From Brachybacterium sp036311905 (GTDB taxonomy: Bacteria; Actinomycetota; Actinomycetes; Actinomycetales; Dermabacteraceae): a DNA stretch of 64,000 bases. The notes below the pieces were generated by a model that saw only the letters and a list, made by a program, of their open reading frames with translations, made no database searches and was not told the origin of the DNA. This document shows positions 8,786-17,649 of this stretch, in pieces. Location of the stretch: contig NZ_JAZDCH010000010.1 in assembly GCF_036311905.1 (NCBI RefSeq), positions 161,790 through 225,789 on the forward strand, read 5' to 3'. Every line of letters starts with the position of its first letter. Positions within the stretch are counted from its first letter, which is position 1. Position numbers and translations under genes: made by a program.

Positions 8786-9535
8786 TCAGGAGACGAGGAC
8801 CACCGCGAGGTGCGCGAGCACGCCCACGGTCGCCACGGGCACCGCCGCCACGGCGATCGAGGGCACGGGCTCCCGGGCCACGAGCGAGGAGCCGACGAGC
8901 AGGTGGGCGCTCGAGGAGCCGACGGCGCTGACCAGGCCGAGCACGATGGCCATGGGCAGCGACACCGCCGCCAGGGAGACCGCGATCGCGGCGGTCAACG
9001 CGGCGCCGGCCGCCCCCGAGAGCAGGAACCGCAGCGTCGAGGGGAGCATCGTGGCGTTCAGCAGCAGGGTCGCCGCGAGGCCCGTCGCCACCGCCGTCAC
9101 CACGCCGGTGGGCCCGCCGGTCTCGGCCTGCTGCTGGGCGAGGACCCACGTCGCCGCGAGTCCGGAGACGAACGCCCCGGCCACCGTGCCGGTCAGCGAG
9201 GCGGTCAGGTCGCGGCGGTCGCGCCGCAGCATCTGGTGGAGGAAGGCGGCGAGCACGCCGAGGGCGGAGACCATGAGCACTCCGCCGACGGGATCGACCC
9301 TCTCGCCCCCGAAGGCCGTGACGAGGGAGGCGGCGAGGCCCACGAGGATGATCACCGTGCGGGTCCCGGCGCGGGAGGGGAGCTCGAGCAGTTCCGACCA
9401 GGACAGCCCGATCAGCACTCCCAGCAGCGCCGCGGTCCCCGCCATGAGCAGCGGCGAGATCGGACCGGTCAGCGAGACCAGCGCCACCAGCAGGGCGAGC
9501 GCGGCACCGAGAGGGGCTCGCTCGGGAGCGGACAT
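8786..9535 (-). CDS. Polytopic membrane protein of unknown function
   Basis: Not recognised. The 249 residues are almost wholly hydrophobic, with about eight helices rich in Ala, Leu, Val and Gly, interrupted by two short charged segments (LPSRAGTR and LRRDRRDL). The ATG at 9535 has GGGAGG four bases upstream. It is divergent from mshD across about 136 bases. No catalytic motif is apparent; a small-solute permease or scaffold role is only a guess. Confidence 0.65.
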   Translation of the reverse strand: MSAPERAPLGAALALLVALVSLTGPISPLLMAGTAALLGVLIGLSWSELLELPSRAGTRTVIILVGLAASLVTAFGGERVDPVGGVLMVSALGVLAAFLHQMLRRDRRDLTASLTGTVAGAFVSGLAATWVLAQQQAETGGPTGVVTAVATGLAATLLLNATMLPSTLRFLLSGAAGAALTAAIAVSLAAVSLPMAIVLGLVSAVGSSSAHLLVGSSLVAREPVPSIAVAAVPVATVGVLAHLAVVLVS

Positions 9536-9671
9536 GAGGCCTCCCTCGCGGTCGAATCCGATGGTCAGTCCCGTGCCGCGGGCGGGTCCGGGCGGGCGCT
9601 ACAGTGGCAGTCTACGAGCGACCGCCGTGAGCGGTGCGCACCCTCCCCGCATCCTCGTCCGGAAGGTCCCC

Positions 9672-10610
9672 ATGATCACGTCGTCCGTCCTCGCCCCCGC
9701 GGTGCGAACGACGGTCGAGGATCTGCTCTCGCGGACCACCGCGCACGACGGCGTCGCCCCGCTCGACGAGGCCGCGCGCCTCTCCCTCGCCGGGGACTCC
9801 GCCCAGCACCTGCTGCTGACCGCCGACGGGACGGATCCGGTGGACGGCGCGGACCGCGCCAGGGCCCTGATCGGATACGCGAACCTGCTGCCCGACGGCA
9901 CCGTGCAGGGGATGGTCGACCCCGCGCACCGCCGTGCGGGGCACGGCACGGCGCTGCTGCGCGCCGCGCTCGCCGCACGGCCCGACGCCGGGGTGTGGGC
10001 GCACGGCGCCCTCGACGGTGCCCTCGCCCTCCTCACCGGGGAGGGTCTGGTCGAGACCCGATGCCTGCTGACCCTGCACCGCCCCCTCGGCGAGGCCGCG
10101 CCGCTGCCCGCGCCGCGCCCCTCGGACCTGCCCGGTCTGCAGCTCGGGCCCTTCGACGCCGAGCGCGACGCGGAGGAGTGGGTGCGGGTGAACGCCGCCG
10201 CCTTCGCCGCGCATCCCGAGCAGGGTGCGATGACCCTCGAGGACCTCCGGCTCCGCCTCGCCGAGCCGTGGTTCGACGCCGAGGACCTGCTGGTCGCCCG
10301 CCAGGACGGCCGGATGGTCGGCTTCGTCTGGGTGAAGCGCGAGGATCGCTCCGCGGGGGCCGACGCCGAGATCTACGTCGTCGGCACCGACCCGTCGGTC
10401 CAGGGCCACGGGGTCGCCGGGCACCTGCTGGGCGCCTCGCTCGCGCGCCTCGCCGCGACGGGGGCCGGCGGGGTCGAGCTCTACGTGGAGGCGGACAACA
10501 CCGCTGCCCTCTCCCTCTACGAGCGCTGGGGCTTCACGGTCGCGGGCCGGGACGTGCAGTTGCGCGCCCGGGCCGAAGCGCCGGGATCCGCGGGGACGGG
10601 CGGGGCCTGA
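9672..10610 (+). CDS. mshD: Mycothiol synthase (two GNAT domains)
   Basis: Acetylates the cysteinyl amine of Cys-GlcN-Ins with acetyl-CoA, the last step of mycothiol synthesis, in the cytoplasm. The 312-residue protein has a weak N-terminal GNAT domain (residues 50-125) and a well-kept C-terminal one with the MshD-typical AAHPEQGAM near 178, DPSVQGHGVAGHLL and YVEADNTAALSLY. The ATG at 9672 is about 60 bases after a TACAGT box (9600-9605). The next gene starts two bases after the stop. Linkage of mshD to pst genes is also seen in mycobacteria. Confidence 0.92.
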   Translation: MITSSVLAPAVRTTVEDLLSRTTAHDGVAPLDEAARLSLAGDSAQHLLLTADGTDPVDGADRARALIGYANLLPDGTVQGMVDPAHRRAGHGTALLRAALAARPDAGVWAHGALDGALALLTGEGLVETRCLLTLHRPLGEAAPLPAPRPSDLPGLQLGPFDAERDAEEWVRVNAAAFAAHPEQGAMTLEDLRLRLAEPWFDAEDLLVARQDGRMVGFVWVKREDRSAGADAEIYVVGTDPSVQGHGVAGHLLGASLARLAATGAGGVELYVEADNTAALSLYERWGFTVAGRDVQLRARAEAPGSAGTGGA

Positions 10611-10612
10611 TC

Positions 10613-11560
10613 ATGCGCGTCGCCCCCGGCATGCCGCAGCCCGTCCTCGCCGCCGGCGCCCTCACCTGGCGCGAGGGCGCCGACGGTCTCGAGGTGATGC
10701 TCGTGCACCGTCCCCGCTATGACGACTGGTCCGTGCCCAAGGGCAAGCTGGACCCGGGGGAGACCTTCCCCGCCGCCGCCGTGCGCGAGGTGGCCGAGGA
10801 GACGGGCTTCCGGGTGCGCCTGCACCGCCCGTTGCCCGCCTCGGTCTACCTGCTGCCGGACGGCCGCACCAAGATCGTCCAGTTCTGGATCGGGACCGTC
10901 CGCGCGCAGATCGCCCCGGGGCCGAAGAACCCCGCCGAGATCGACGAGGTGCGCTGGACCTCCCTCGACGAGGCGGAGCGGCTGGTCACGCGGCAGGGGG
11001 ACCAGGTCGCCCTCGCGGCGCTGCGGCGCTTCCTCGACGCCGACGAGCTGGACACGGTGCCGATCATCATCCAGCGGCACGGCGCGGCGGTCTCCCGGGC
11101 GAAGTGGCGCAAGGGCGAGGCCAGCAGGCCCCTCAACAGCAAGGGGAAGAAGCAGGCGAAGGCGCTGCCGACCCTGATCGATGCCTTCGACCCGGCGAGC
11201 GTGCTGAGCAGCCCGTGGGAGCGCTGCCTGGCGACCGTGACCCCGCTCGCCTCGCTCGAGGGTCTGCGCGTGCGCACCAAGGATCAGCTCACCGAGGACG
11301 GGAACCGGCGCCAGCCCGCCCGCACGGCCGCGGTGATCCATCGCGTGCTGCAGGAGGCGCGCGGCACCGTCGTGTGCACGCACCGCCCGGTGCTGCCGAC
11401 GGTGATCGAGGTGATCCGCGAGGTCGCGGATCCGGGGGCCGCGCTCGAACTGCCGCGCGAGGACCCGTTCCTCGCCGCGGGAGAGGCGCTGCTGCTGCAC
11501 ACCACGAGCTCTGGCAGAGTGGTCGCGATCGAACGACACCTGCCGAACATCGGCGGATGA
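10613..11560 (+). CDS. mutT1: MutT1-like Nudix hydrolase fused to a histidine phosphatase domain
   Basis: Two-domain protein of 315 residues resembling mycobacterial MutT1, which hydrolyses 8-oxo-(d)GTP and diadenosine polyphosphates. The complete Nudix box runs from GKLDPGE (residue 44) to REVAEETGF. The C-terminal domain starts with QRHGAAVSRAKW near 154, an RHG-type histidine phosphatase motif, and ends with VVCTHRPVLP carrying a second conserved His. The ATG at 10613 lies two bases after the mshD stop, so the two genes share an mRNA. Confidence 0.88.
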   Translation: MRVAPGMPQPVLAAGALTWREGADGLEVMLVHRPRYDDWSVPKGKLDPGETFPAAAVREVAEETGFRVRLHRPLPASVYLLPDGRTKIVQFWIGTVRAQIAPGPKNPAEIDEVRWTSLDEAERLVTRQGDQVALAALRRFLDADELDTVPIIIQRHGAAVSRAKWRKGEASRPLNSKGKKQAKALPTLIDAFDPASVLSSPWERCLATVTPLASLEGLRVRTKDQLTEDGNRRQPARTAAVIHRVLQEARGTVVCTHRPVLPTVIEVIREVADPGAALELPREDPFLAAGEALLLHTTSSGRVVAIERHLPNIGG

Positions 11561-11586
11561 CCCATGACGGGTGAAGGGGGAACGAC

Positions 11587-12138
11587 ATGAACGCATCGGA
11601 CAACTGGTCGGGTGGAGGCCAGGGCGGCTACGGCGGGCAGGACCCGTACGCCGGCGGGCACGACCCGTACGCCGCGGGGCAGTCCTCGGCATCGGGTGGG
11701 GGCCCGTACGCCGGGGGCCGGGACCCTTACGCCGTCGGCAGCGATCCGTACGGACCGTCCACGGATCCGTACGCGACGAACCCCGACCCGCTCGCGGCCC
11801 CCGTCGGCTTCGCGCCCGAATTCGGGCAGGGCCCCGCATACGTCGCGCACCCGGGACCGTATGCGCCGTCGCCGCCGAGCTCCGGGACGGCGATCGCCGG
11901 CTTCGTGGTCGGCCTCGTCGGGTACCTGATGTGCGCCGGCGTCCTGTCGCCGGTGGGTCTGTTCCTCTCGATCCTGGGGATGAAGGACACCTCGCCCCAG
12001 GCCATGCCCCCCAAGAGCGGCCGGGGCCTCGCGATCGCGGGTCTGGTGATCAACATCCTCGGCCTGTTGACCCTGGTCGGCCTCGTGCTCTACTTCGTGT
12101 TCATCGTCGGGCTCGTCGCCGTCTCCGAGTCGGCCTGA
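11587..12138 (+). CDS. DUF4190-type membrane protein with Gly/Tyr/Pro-rich N-terminus
   Basis: The first 95 of 183 residues are low complexity with repeated DPYAxG units (about eight), followed by two membrane helices (residues about 103-125 and 152-178) separated by a short loop holding GMKDTSPQAMPPKSGRGLA, the layout of DUF4190-domain proteins of unknown function. The ATG has AAGGGGG nine bases upstream. It is 26 bases after mutT1-like and may be the last gene of that unit. Tandem DPYA repeats suggest a disordered cytoplasmic tail. Confidence 0.75.
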   Translation: MNASDNWSGGGQGGYGGQDPYAGGHDPYAAGQSSASGGGPYAGGRDPYAVGSDPYGPSTDPYATNPDPLAAPVGFAPEFGQGPAYVAHPGPYAPSPPSSGTAIAGFVVGLVGYLMCAGVLSPVGLFLSILGMKDTSPQAMPPKSGRGLAIAGLVINILGLLTLVGLVLYFVFIVGLVAVSESA

Positions 12139-12246
12139 GGGCCGCCGCGCCGACTCCGGTCCGAGGACCCGTTACTGCTTCGTAACCAGAAGTGTGACCC
12201 ATCCCTATTTCTCGCTGACCTGTGGGTTCATGTGTCCGGAGGGGCT

Positions 12247-12268
12247 GTTCACCTGCTGTTCACATGGG
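12247..12268 (+). promoter_or_regulatory. PHO box upstream of pstS
   Basis: Two direct repeats, GTTCACCTGCT (12247-12257) and GTTCACATGGG (12258-12268), are spaced exactly 11 bp, the hallmark of PhoP operators in actinobacteria; a third GTTCA lies at 12226. The pair abuts the expected -35 of a TAGCGT box at 12296-12301, consistent with activation by PhoP under phosphate limitation. Confidence 0.75.
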
Positions 12269-12360
12269 AAGGGTCGTGCGGACACCTGCGCTCCTTAGCG
12301 TCCCTGACGTCAGACTTCAGACGCCATTCCCGGGCCGCCCCGGCCCCGAAAGGACTCGCA

Positions 12361-13509
12361 GTGAACGTTCGTAAGAACAAGCTCGTCTCCCTCGCCGCCC
12401 TCGGCCTCGTCGGCGGACTCGCCCTCACCGCGTGCGGCGGCGGCTCGGAGACCACCGATGGCGGCTCCGGTTCCTCCGATAACGGCGGCGGCGCGGCGGC
12501 TGCCGGCGGCTACGCCGAGCTGACCGGCAACCTCGCCGGCTCGGGCGCCTCCTCGCAGCAGAACGCCCAGACCGCGTGGACGGAGACCTTCATGGGCCTC
12601 GCCGGCGCCGAGGGCTCCGACCTCACCATCACCTACGACCCCACCGGGTCCGGCACCGGGCGTGAGCAGTTCCTCGCGGGCCAGGTCCAGTTCGCGGGCA
12701 CCGACGCCGCCCTCGACGAGGAGGAGCTCGCTGCCTCCGCCGAGGTGTGCAACGGTGAGCAGGCCTTCGACCTGCCCGTCTACATCTCCCCGATCGCGGT
12801 CGTCTTCAACATCGAGGGCGTCGACTCCCTCAACCTGAGCCCCGCGGTCATCGGTGAGATCTTCGCCGGCACCATCACCAACTGGAACGACCCGAAGATC
12901 GCCGAGCTCAACGAGGGTGTCACCCTCCCCGACCTCGCCGTCGTCCCGGTCCACCGCTCCGACGACTCGGGCACCACCGAGAACTTCACCGAGTACCTCT
13001 CGGCGAACGCCCCCGAGGCGTGGACCCACGGCCCGATCGAGACCTGGCCGATCGACGGTGGCCAGTCCGGTGACGGCACCTCCGGCATGATCTCCACCGT
13101 CGAGGGCGGCAACGGCACCATCGGCTACGCCGACGCCTCGCAGGCCGGCAACCTCGGCACCGCCGCCATCCAGGTCGGCGAGGAGTTCGTGGAGTACTCG
13201 CCCGAGGCCGCCGCGAAGGCCGTCGACGTCTCCCCGCGCGCCGAGGGCCGTGCGGAGAACGACATCGTCGTGGAGCTCGACCGCACCACCACCGAGGCCG
13301 GCGTCTACCCGATCGTCCTCGTCTCCTACCTGGCGCTGTGCGGCTCCTACGCCGACTCCGCCCAGGGCGAGGCCGTGAAGGCCTACGCGTCCTACATCGT
13401 CTCCGAGGAGGGTCAGCAGACCGGCCTCGAGAACGCGGGCTCGGCTCCCCTCTCCGAGGAGCTCCGCACCGAGGCGCAGGCCGCCATCGACGCGATCGCC
13501 GTCGGCTGA
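12361..13509 (+). CDS. pstS: Phosphate ABC transporter substrate-binding lipoprotein
   Basis: High-affinity phosphate-binding lipoprotein on the outer face of the membrane, feeding PstCA. The GTG at 12361, preceded by GAAAGGA, gives 382 residues; upstream in-frame codons have no signal-peptide character. The signal peptide ends in lipobox LTAC with Cys25, followed by a Gly/Ser linker. Phosphate-binding motifs are GSGASSQQ, TGSGTGREQFLAG, HRSDDSGTTENF and GDGTSGM. It lies first in pstSCAB behind a PHO box. A strong stem-loop after the gene may keep its mRNA level above that of the permease genes. Confidence 0.96.
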   Translation: MNVRKNKLVSLAALGLVGGLALTACGGGSETTDGGSGSSDNGGGAAAAGGYAELTGNLAGSGASSQQNAQTAWTETFMGLAGAEGSDLTITYDPTGSGTGREQFLAGQVQFAGTDAALDEEELAASAEVCNGEQAFDLPVYISPIAVVFNIEGVDSLNLSPAVIGEIFAGTITNWNDPKIAELNEGVTLPDLAVVPVHRSDDSGTTENFTEYLSANAPEAWTHGPIETWPIDGGQSGDGTSGMISTVEGGNGTIGYADASQAGNLGTAAIQVGEEFVEYSPEAAAKAVDVSPRAEGRAENDIVVELDRTTTEAGVYPIVLVSYLALCGSYADSAQGEAVKAYASYIVSEEGQQTGLENAGSAPLSEELRTEAQAAIDAIAVG

Positions 13510-13535
13510 TCACCTGCGTCGAGCGCACATCGTCG

Positions 13536-13568
13536 TGCCGCCGGGTCAGCTTTCTTGGCCCGGCGGCA
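13536..13568 (+). terminator. Intercistronic stem-loop between pstS and pstC
   Basis: TGCCGCCGGG (13536-13545) and CCCGGCGGCA (13559-13568) form a perfect 10-bp stem with a 13-base loop that contains TTTCTT. There is no T-run after it, so it may act as a partial terminator or protect the pstS 3' end. Confidence 0.55.
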
Positions 13569-13616
13569 TCGGCGTGTCCCCCTCCCCGTCCCCGCACGTT
13601 CTGAGGAAGGCCCCAC

Positions 13617-14639
13617 GTGAGCAGCACTGACGCCGCCCCGGAGACTCCGCAGGCGCCCGCCGCTTCCTCCTCCATGAAGCGCAGCGGTCGTCGCCTCGGT
13701 GACTCCGTCTTCTCCATCCTGAGCATCGGCTCGGGTGTCCTCATCTTCGTCACCCTCGCCCTGGTCGCCATCTTCCTCACGAGCGAGTCGATGCCGGCGA
13801 TCCGCCGGAGCAAGGAGCTCGGCTTCCTCTTCGGCTCGGAGGATCGATCCTTCGAGCTGCTCGCGGGCGTCGGCCCCTTCGTGTACGGCACGATCCTCGC
13901 GGCGCTCATCGCGCTCGTGGTCGCGATCCCGATCTCGCTCGGCATCGCCCTGTTCATCTCGCACTACGCGCCGCGGCGCATGGCGGCGGGCCTCGGCTAC
14001 GCGATCGACCTGCTGGCCGCGGTCCCTTCCGTGGTCTACGGCCTGTGGGGCGGTCTCTGGCTCGTGCCCCGCCTCGAGCCGCTGTACGTCTTCCTCAACT
14101 CCACCCTCGTGTGGCCCTCGTGGGTGCCCCTCGTGCCCGCGGGCGAGGCGATCATCCCGCTGTTCGCCGGGGACCCCACCGCCCCCATGCGCAACCTGGC
14201 CTCGGCCTCCGTGGTCCTCGCGGTGATGATCCTGCCGATCATCACCGCGATGTCCCGTGAGGTCTTCCTGCAGGTGCCGCGGCTCCAGGAGGAGGCGGCG
14301 CTCGCCCTCGGCGCGACCCGTTTCGAGGTCGTCAAGACGGTCGTGCTGCCCTTCGGGCGCTCGGGCGTCGTGGCCGCGTCGATGCTCGGCCTCGGCCGCG
14401 CGCTCGGCGAGACCATGGCCGTGCTGATGATCCTCGCGCCCGGAGCGACGTACTCCTGGCACATCCTGGTCGTCGGCCAGCACAACACGATCGCCTCCAA
14501 CATCGCGGGCAAGCAGGCCGAGGCCTCCGGTCCGGACATGTCCTACCTGATCTACACGGGTCTGGTGCTGTTCGTGCTGACCTTCCTGATCAACGCCCTC
14601 GCCCGCTGGATCGTCTCCCGCACGACTGTGAAGGCATGA
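13617..14639 (+). CDS. pstC: Phosphate ABC transporter permease PstC
   Basis: Inner-membrane permease subunit of the Pst importer. The 340-residue protein has about six helices and the binding-protein-dependent permease loop EEAALALGATRFEVVKTVVLP, which docks with PstB, followed by GLGRALGETMAVLM typical of PstC. The GTG start at 13617 has GAGGAAGG upstream. The N-terminal 20 residues are Ala/Pro-rich. It is 107 bases after pstS and five bases before pstA. Confidence 0.94.
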   Translation: MSSTDAAPETPQAPAASSSMKRSGRRLGDSVFSILSIGSGVLIFVTLALVAIFLTSESMPAIRRSKELGFLFGSEDRSFELLAGVGPFVYGTILAALIALVVAIPISLGIALFISHYAPRRMAAGLGYAIDLLAAVPSVVYGLWGGLWLVPRLEPLYVFLNSTLVWPSWVPLVPAGEAIIPLFAGDPTAPMRNLASASVVLAVMILPIITAMSREVFLQVPRLQEEAALALGATRFEVVKTVVLPFGRSGVVAASMLGLGRALGETMAVLMILAPGATYSWHILVVGQHNTIASNIAGKQAEASGPDMSYLIYTGLVLFVLTFLINALARWIVSRTTVKA

Positions 14640-14643
14640 CGCC

Positions 14644-15810
14644 ATGAGCACTGCAACCACCACTGCGAAGACCCCGATCTCGGGGGCGCGCGCCTCCGAG
14701 CGCCACCTCCCCGCCTGGCACCTGCTGCTCACCGGCGCGATCGCGATCGTCGTGTCCGTCGTGCTGCTGTCCGTCTTCGAGGCGCTCGGCCTCGTCAACG
14801 TCATCCTGCTGGGCTACGTCCTGCACCTGGTGATCACCTACATCTACTCGCGCGTGCGCGAGGGGCGTCGGTGGGCCGCGGACCGCGTGATGACCCTCCT
14901 GGTGATCGGCGCCTTCGCGATCGCCCTGTTCCCGCTGGTCTCGCTGCTGTGGCAGGTGATCATCGAGGGCGGCTCGCGCCTGCTCAAGGCGGCGCCGACC
15001 CCCCTCGCCTTCTGGACCAGCGACATGTCCGGGGTCATCGGCGGCGCGGATGCGGGCGGCGTGGTCCATGCGACCGTCGGCACCCTGCTGATCACCCTCT
15101 GGGCCTCCCTGATCTCGATCCCGGTGGGCCTGTTCACCGCGATCTTCCTCGTCGAGTACGCGAGCACCGGGTGGAAGAGGACCCTCGCCAAGGGCGTCAC
15201 CTTCCTGGTCGACGTGATGACCGGCATCCCCTCGATCGTGGCCGGTCTCTTCGGCCTCGCGCTGTTCATCGCCTTCATGCCGGACCAGAGCGTGCGCATG
15301 GGCATCATGGGCTCGGTCGCCCTGTCGCTGCTGATGATCCCCACCGTGGTCCGCTCGAGCGAGGAGATGCTGCGTCTGGTCCCGCTGGACCTGCGCGAGG
15401 CGGCCTACGCCCTGGGCGTGCCGAAGTGGCTGACCATCGTGCGGGTCGTGCTGCGCACCTCGATCGCGGGCCTCGCCACGGGCGTGACCCTCGCGATCGC
15501 CCGTGTCATCGGCGAGACGGCCCCGTTGCTGCTCACGGTCGGCATGGTCACCTCCGTCAACTGGAACATGTTCGACGGCCGCATGGCCACGCTGCCGACC
15601 TTCATCAACCAGCAGTACCGTGCCGGCAGGGCCAACTGCATGAGCGAGACGGTGTCCAACCCGGTCTCCGGGGCGGAGTACGCCTGCTCGGTCTCGACCA
15701 ACATCGATCGCGCCTGGGCCGCGGCCCTCACGCTGATCGTGATCGTCATGGTCCTGAACCTGGTCGCCCGCCTCATCAGCCACTACTTCTCCCCGAAGCT
15801 CAGCCGCTGA
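14644..15810 (+). CDS. pstA: Phosphate ABC transporter permease PstA
   Basis: Second permease subunit of the Pst complex; 388 residues, longer than the usual ~300 because of two extra N-terminal helices (about residues 25-85) before the core. The core holds TGIPSIVAGLFGL, the EAA loop REAAYALGVPKWLTIVRVVL and RVIGETAPLLL, all PstA signatures. A loop with two Cys (RANCMSETV and EYACSVS) lies near residue 330 on the outer side and could form a disulfide. The start is five bases after pstC. Confidence 0.93.
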   Translation: MSTATTTAKTPISGARASERHLPAWHLLLTGAIAIVVSVVLLSVFEALGLVNVILLGYVLHLVITYIYSRVREGRRWAADRVMTLLVIGAFAIALFPLVSLLWQVIIEGGSRLLKAAPTPLAFWTSDMSGVIGGADAGGVVHATVGTLLITLWASLISIPVGLFTAIFLVEYASTGWKRTLAKGVTFLVDVMTGIPSIVAGLFGLALFIAFMPDQSVRMGIMGSVALSLLMIPTVVRSSEEMLRLVPLDLREAAYALGVPKWLTIVRVVLRTSIAGLATGVTLAIARVIGETAPLLLTVGMVTSVNWNMFDGRMATLPTFINQQYRAGRANCMSETVSNPVSGAEYACSVSTNIDRAWAAALTLIVIVMVLNLVARLISHYFSPKLSR

Positions 15811-15838
15811 GCTGACGACCCCCGCGAAAGGACTTCCG

Positions 15839-16624
15839 ATGGCAGCCCCCCAGCCCATCACCGTCGAGGACCTCAACATCTACTACGGCGACTTCCTCGC
15901 CGTGGAGGACGTCAACGTCCAGATCCTGCCCCGCTCGGTCACCGCGCTCATCGGCCCCTCGGGCTGCGGCAAGTCGACCTTCCTGCGGACCCTGAACCGG
16001 ATGCACGAGGTCATCCCCGGCGCGTACGCGAAGGGCACCGTGCAGATCGACGGCCAGGACATCTACGCCCAGGGCGTGGACCCGGTGAACGTGCGCCGCC
16101 GCGTCGGCATGGTGTTCCAGAAGGCCAACCCCTTCCCGACCATGTCGATCCGCGACAACGTGCTCGCCGGCGTCAAGCTCAACAACCGCCGCATCTCCAA
16201 GTCCGCGGCCGACGAGCTGGTCGAGAGCTCGCTCAAGGGCGCGAACCTGTGGAACGAGGTCAAGGACCGTCTGGACAAGCCCGGCATGGGCCTCTCCGGT
16301 GGTCAGCAGCAGCGTCTCTGCATCGCCCGCACCATCGCGGTCAAGCCCGAGGTCGTCCTGATGGACGAGCCCTGCTCGGCGCTCGACCCCATCTCCACGC
16401 TCGCGATCGAGGATCTGATCCACGAGCTCAAGGAGGAGTACACGATCGTGATCGTGACGCACAACATGCAGCAGGCGTCGCGCGTCTCGGACCGCACCGG
16501 CTTCTTCAACATCGCCGGCACCGGCAAGCCCGGTCATCTCATCGAGATGGACGATACCGAGAAGATGTTCACCAACCCCTCGAACAAGCAGACCGAGGAC
16601 TACATCTCCGGTCGCTTCGGCTGA
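15839..16624 (+). CDS. pstB: Phosphate ABC transporter ATP-binding protein PstB
   Basis: ATPase that drives the Pst importer from the cytoplasmic side. The 261 residues carry Walker A GPSGCGKST (from 39), the signature LSGGQQQR (from 152) and Walker B VVLMDEPCSALD (171-182), plus the PstB-type H-loop IVTHNMQQASRVSD. GAAAGGA precedes the ATG. No phoU-like gene follows directly. The stop codon lies within a repeat element shared with the fbaA 3' end. Confidence 0.96.
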   Translation: MAAPQPITVEDLNIYYGDFLAVEDVNVQILPRSVTALIGPSGCGKSTFLRTLNRMHEVIPGAYAKGTVQIDGQDIYAQGVDPVNVRRRVGMVFQKANPFPTMSIRDNVLAGVKLNNRRISKSAADELVESSLKGANLWNEVKDRLDKPGMGLSGGQQQRLCIARTIAVKPEVVLMDEPCSALDPISTLAIEDLIHELKEEYTIVIVTHNMQQASRVSDRTGFFNIAGTGKPGHLIEMDDTEKMFTNPSNKQTEDYISGRFG

Positions 16625-16698
16625 TCGACGTGCTTGCGAGGGACGAGCCGGGAGGAGATCAGGTGTCCGGCAGGGCCTGATCGACGTCCTGGCGAGGT
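16621..16698. repeat. Stop-codon-spanning repeat element after pstB, related to the fbaA repeat
   Basis: A 21-base segment at 16621-16641 recurs at 16678-16698 with two differences (57-bp period). The first copy contains the pstB stop codon. GATCAGG (16657-16663) and CCTGATC (16676-16682) form a stem with a 12-base loop. GCGAGGGACGAGCCGG, AGGAGATCAGG and CCTGATCGACG all have counterparts in the 90-bp fbaA repeat in the same order. Confidence 0.7.
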
Positions 16699-16707
16699 CG
16701 GACTCCC

Positions 16708-16751
16708 CGGAGCGCCGGGTCACGGGCAACGAGCCCGGGCCCGGCGCTCCG
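16708..16751 (+). terminator. Probable terminator of pstSCAB
   Basis: CGGAGCGCCGGG (16708-16719) pairs perfectly with CCCGGCGCTCCG (16740-16751) across a 20-base loop, followed by TCGTCTCTG. It is the strongest stem between pstB and the next ABC gene. Confidence 0.65.
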
Positions 16752-16875
16752 TCGTCTCTGCCCCATGCCCGGCCGGTGGTCGCACGGACCCGTCATCCCA
16801 CGGTCTGACCTCGCAGACGCGGAACCGCTCCGCGGGCTGACGCGCGGGGGAGGGGCCGCGACGGATCGTGGAGCC

Positions 16876-17649
16876 ATGAACGTCTCACCCCCCGCTCTCC
16901 ACCCCGTCGGCGACCCCCTGGCCGCCGCCCACCCCACCCCGATCCTCGCGGTGCGCGGCCTGGTCCGCACCTACGGCCGCGATTCGGCCTCGACCCGCGC
17001 CCTCGACGGCGTCGATCTCGACGTCGCCCGGGCCGACTCCCTCGCCGTGATGGGCCCCTCCGGCTGCGGCAAGACCACCCTGCTGCACGTCCTCGCCGGC
17101 ATCCTCGCCCCGACCACCGGCACCGTGCACCTGGATGGCCAGGACCTCGCGGGGTTCGGCGACTCCCGGCGCACGCTGCTGCGCCGCAGCCGGTTCGGCT
17201 TCGTCTTCCAGGACGGGCAGCTGCTCCCGGAGCTCACCGCGCTGGAGAACGTCATCCTGCCGCGCATGCTCGGCGGAACCTCGCGTCGCGCCGCGACCGC
17301 GGAGGCGCGCGCCTGGCTGGACCGCCTGGGTCTGGCCGGGATGCACGACCGTCGGCCCACCCAGCTCTCCGGCGGTCAGGCCCAGCGCGTCGCCGTCGCC
17401 CGAGCGCTCGCCGGCCGACCCGCGGTGGTCTTCGCCGACGAGCCGACGGGTGCCCTGGACCAGGACACCGGTCGGTCCGTGCTGGGCACCCTCGTCGACT
17501 CCTGCACGGAGACCGGGGCGAGCCTGGTGATGGTCACGCACGACGCCCAGGTCGCCGCGGCCTGCCGCCGCACGGTCGCGATGCGCGACGGCCGCATCGC
17601 CCGGGAGTTCGTGCGGCCGGAGGCCGCGATCGACGGTGCGGCCCGATGA
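16876..17649 (+). CDS. ABC exporter ATPase (MacB/LolD type)
   Basis: ATP-binding subunit that pairs with the FtsX-like permease encoded next, a type VII (MacB/LolD-like) exporter often used for antimicrobial-peptide defence or lipoprotein handling. The 257-residue protein has Walker A GPSGCGKTT (from 60), LSGGQAQR (from 164) and VVFADEPTGALD (about 184-195). The ATG at 16876 has TGGAG before it; upstream in-frame ATG codons fall in the pst terminator region. The stop overlaps the permease start by ATGA. No two-component system is adjacent. Confidence 0.9.
   Translation: MNVSPPALHPVGDPLAAAHPTPILAVRGLVRTYGRDSASTRALDGVDLDVARADSLAVMGPSGCGKTTLLHVLAGILAPTTGTVHLDGQDLAGFGDSRRTLLRRSRFGFVFQDGQLLPELTALENVILPRMLGGTSRRAATAEARAWLDRLGLAGMHDRRPTQLSGGQAQRVAVARALAGRPAVVFADEPTGALDQDTGRSVLGTLVDSCTETGASLVMVTHDAQVAAACRRTVAMRDGRIAREFVRPEAAIDGAAR

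Noticed and set aside
8681..10600. A long plus-strand open frame running through the membrane-protein and mshD region into the MutT1-like gene
   Set aside because: Only the part from 10613 has Nudix and RHG motifs. The earlier part is antisense to a membrane protein gene and out of frame with mshD.
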